Below, piece after piece: positions 5,963 through 7,320 of a stretch of DNA of 7,320 bases. The position numbers and the translations under genes are program-made. Within the stretch, counting starts at the first letter, position 1. Each line of letters opens with the position of its first letter. Origin of the DNA: CG2-30-40-21 sp043806395 (GTDB taxonomy: Bacteria > UBA9089 > CG2-30-40-21); contig JAZDHC010000172.1 of assembly GCA_043806395.1 (NCBI GenBank), positions 1-7,320 of the forward strand, in the 5' to 3' direction. The notes under the pieces are model-generated. The model was not told the DNA's origin. It was given only the letters and a program-made list of their open reading frames with translations, and searched no databases.

Positions 5963-5998
5963 TATTAAAACATCTGCGTAATCTGCGTAATCTGCGGA
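5963..5998 (+). repeat. 36-bp direct repeat, copy 2 (upstream of trkA2)
   Basis: This copy is identical to 5156-5191, 807 bp away and in the same orientation. It lies in the 245-bp gap between the flavodoxin-like gene and trkA2, outside the promoter candidate. Its three 9-base units match the arms of the inverted repeat. The rest of that gap (5999-6077) shows no further gene. Confidence 0.9.
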
Positions 5999-6077
5999 CT
6001 GTGCTATAATTCATAGAATAGACAGAAAGAAGAGAAGCAATAATTACTGGCTAACAAACAGCATAAAGACTGACCAA

Positions 6078-6563
6078 TCACCCCTTCACAAATATTTTTA
6101 CCACCCCTGCCACCCTTTTCCCAAGTGCTTCTGCCTCTTGCAATTCCTTATCACCTGGCTTTCCAACACATGCTGATCCATAATGACCACCAGCAGAGAT
6201 TGGGTCACCAACAATAATCATTTGATGTATAAGCATTGCCTGCAAGATAGAAAGGATGGTTGTTTCCTTGCCACCTGTCTGATGACCAGAAGTGGTAAAG
6301 GCTGCACCTATTTTATCCTTTAACTGCCTTCTCACACTGACGCTTTCATCAAACATCCTTTTGACCTCAGCTGACATACTGCCAAAATAAACCGGGCTGC
6401 CAACAATTATCCCATCTGCCTCAATCAAATCATTATTGCTGACCTCTGTCACAGCCTTTAAGCTAACCTCACACCCTTCATCCATCACGCCTTTTACTAC
6501 TGCCTCAGCCAATTTTTTGGTGTTGCCACCCTTTGAGAAATAAGTCACTAAAACCTTTGCCAT
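6078..6563 (-). CDS. flavodoxin-like / WrbA-type FMN oxidoreductase
   Basis: A 161-residue flavodoxin-fold protein. The FMN phosphate loop is Y-F-S-K-G-G-N-T at residues 8-15, the flavin-contact loop G-S-P-V-Y-F-G is at 55-61, and T-S-G-H-Q-T-G-G-K-E-T-T (91-102) and G-G-H-Y-G-S (125-130) match the WrbA-like NAD(P)H:quinone oxidoreductase group. It is shorter than E. coli WrbA (about 198 residues), so a general NAD(P)H-dependent flavoprotein or electron carrier is the safer name. The ATG at 6563 follows a near-perfect AAGGAGG (6577-6571) by 7 bases. That site overlaps the queH stop, so the gene is probably co-transcribed with queH, and it might supply electrons to queH or the radical SAM enzyme. 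That link is inference. Confidence 0.9.
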   Translation of the reverse strand: MAKVLVTYFSKGGNTKKLAEAVVKGVMDEGCEVSLKAVTEVSNNDLIEADGIIVGSPVYFGSMSAEVKRMFDESVSVRRQLKDKIGAAFTTSGHQTGGKETTILSILQAMLIHQMIIVGDPISAGGHYGSACVGKPGDKELQEAEALGKRVAGVVKIFVKG

Positions 6564-6575
6564 AATTGTACCTCC

Positions 6576-7109
6576 TTAATTTTGTCCCCTGCTATACGCA
6601 CATCCACAATACTTTTGTCGATAAAAAGAATGTTGTCTGGAAAATTCCATTGCCCTCTTAAACCCATCCTGCTTCTTAAAATCATACCCCAAAAATGTCT
6701 CACTGCTAATCGTAGCACCTATTTTATTGATAACCAATGCATCCTTGTGTGGGCTAATCGTAAGTGTAGTAGCAAAATAAGGCATACCTATCTCCCTGGA
6801 TTTCCTGCAAGTTTCTTCCATCCTCATTTGAAAGCAAACCTCACACCTTGCTCCACCCTCAGGCTCATTCTCCAACCCCTTTGTCAAATCCCCCCAGCGG
6901 TCATAATCATATTCACCCTCAACCATATGGAGATCAAGCATTTGCGAAAGACTACTCACTACATCCAGCCGCTTCTGATACTCTTGAGATGGATAAATAT
7001 TGGGATTATAGAAAAACCCAACCACCTCAAACCCATCCCCTCTCAACCTTTCAACAACCGAACTCGCACATATTCCACAGCAGATATGCAATAGAACAAC
7101 CTTATCCAT
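6576..7109 (-). CDS. queH: epoxyqueuosine reductase QueH
   Basis: QueH (formerly DUF208) reduces epoxyqueuosine to queuosine at the wobble base of tRNAs with GUN anticodons. It is the non-orthologous, cobalamin-independent replacement of QueG. The 177-residue protein shows the family cysteines: the vicinal pair Cys10-Cys11 in H-I-C-C-G, Cys89 and Cys92 in A-R-C-E-V-C, and a C-terminal C-G-C (168-170). The first four are the known ligands of its iron-sulfur and iron site. Also present are F-Y-N-P-N-I-Y-P (33-40) and T-T-L-T-I-S-P-H-K (114-122). The ATG at 7109 follows GAGGG (7118-7114) by 4 bases and overlaps the upstream radical SAM gene by 8 bases, which indicates one transcript. No other queuosine gene is in the window. 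Confidence 0.95.
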   Translation of the reverse strand: MDKVVLLHICCGICASSVVERLRGDGFEVVGFFYNPNIYPSQEYQKRLDVVSSLSQMLDLHMVEGEYDYDRWGDLTKGLENEPEGGARCEVCFQMRMEETCRKSREIGMPYFATTLTISPHKDALVINKIGATISSETFLGYDFKKQDGFKRAMEFSRQHSFYRQKYCGCAYSRGQN

Positions 7110-7320
7110 TAATCCCTCTTCTTCTTGCAGTATCCAATATACTTATCGGTTTATCATGGTGGTGTTCCATATCATAGGCTGATATTGTCGAAAGTCCCTG
7201 AAAGCACTCCCGTATCCTGATGATTTCTTCCATAGATAATGGGGAGACCCCACATGGACGCAACGGCGTATTTATTTGCACCTCATCAGGCTTTATCTCA
7301 AACGCCAGATCTGCCATTTT
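7102..7320 (-). CDS. radical SAM protein, C-terminal end only
   Basis: The frame is open to the window edge and ends R-R-R-G-I-N-G before TAA at 7104-7102. The visible 72 codons include P-D-E-V-Q-I-N-T-P-L-R-P-C, a stretch I associate with the C-terminal part of the barrel in COG0731-type radical SAM enzymes (relatives of the wyosine-forming proteins). A helical tail follows (M-E-E-I-I-R-I-R-E). The cysteine motif C-x-x-x-C-x-x-C that binds the iron-sulfur cluster would be upstream, outside this window, so the assignment rests on the tail alone. The ATG at 7317 is unlikely to be the real start, since the motif sits too close to it. It overlaps queH by 8 bases. Confidence 0.65.
   Translation of the reverse strand, partial: KMADLAFEIKPDEVQINTPLRPCGVSPLSMEEIIRIRECFQGLSTISAYDMEHHHDKPISILDTARRRGING

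Noticed and set aside
5946..6010. Plus-strand promoter (TTGACT 5946, TATAAT 6005)
   Set aside because: The two boxes are far too distant to pair, no -35 box is correctly placed for the TATAAT, and no plus-strand gene follows.
6582..7094. Plus-strand 170-residue frame opposite queH
   Set aside because: It is the antisense shadow of a clearly recognised queH gene and has no ribosome site or family resemblance.

Overview
All genes in this window lie on the minus strand, so the biological order runs from high to low coordinates. Base composition is moderately AT-rich, Shine-Dalgarno sites are mostly strong, and genes are tightly packed. Gene content (QueH instead of QueG, a Trk system with separate single-domain TrkA proteins, FabZ) together with several families of short intergenic repeats suggests an uncultivated, probably anaerobic bacterium. 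I cannot place it more precisely from sequence alone.

Region 7320-6078 is a compact cluster: the C-terminal end of a radical SAM protein, queH (epoxyqueuosine reductase, last step of queuosine synthesis) and a flavodoxin/WrbA-type protein. The first two overlap by 8 bp and the third follows after 12 bp with a near-perfect ribosome site. A 245-bp gap (6077-5833) follows. It holds one copy of a 36-bp repeat and a good promoter candidate with a palindrome over its -35 box.

Region 5832-1693 is a potassium-uptake locus. It starts with a single-RCK TrkA (here trkA2), followed by a spacer with a perfect 28-bp inverted repeat. Then comes a second single-RCK TrkA, a 42-residue membrane peptide not previously called here, and TrkH. 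These last three are joined by TAATG and ATGA overlaps. TrkH is followed by a membrane-anchored OB-fold protein and a YqhA/UPF0114 membrane protein, both closely spaced or overlapping. The likely logic is that the TrkA proteins bind nucleotide and gate TrkH. The small peptide is placed like an accessory subunit, and the last two genes may be functionally linked envelope proteins of unknown role.

Region 1697-1502 is an uninterrupted array of 28 heptamers that differ only at one position. It touches the end of yqhA and lies 36 bp before fabZ (fatty acid synthesis). After fabZ comes a DNA methyltransferase gene that is broken twice: a one-base frameshift and a truncated 3' end at a G/C-run hairpin repeat. 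The window ends with what may be the first codons of another gene.

I see no complete undescribed defence or mobile system. The most noteworthy items are the 42-residue peptide coupled to trkA and trkH, the two-protein TrkA arrangement with its repeats, the OB-fold/YqhA pair in the Trk operon, and the heptamer array.
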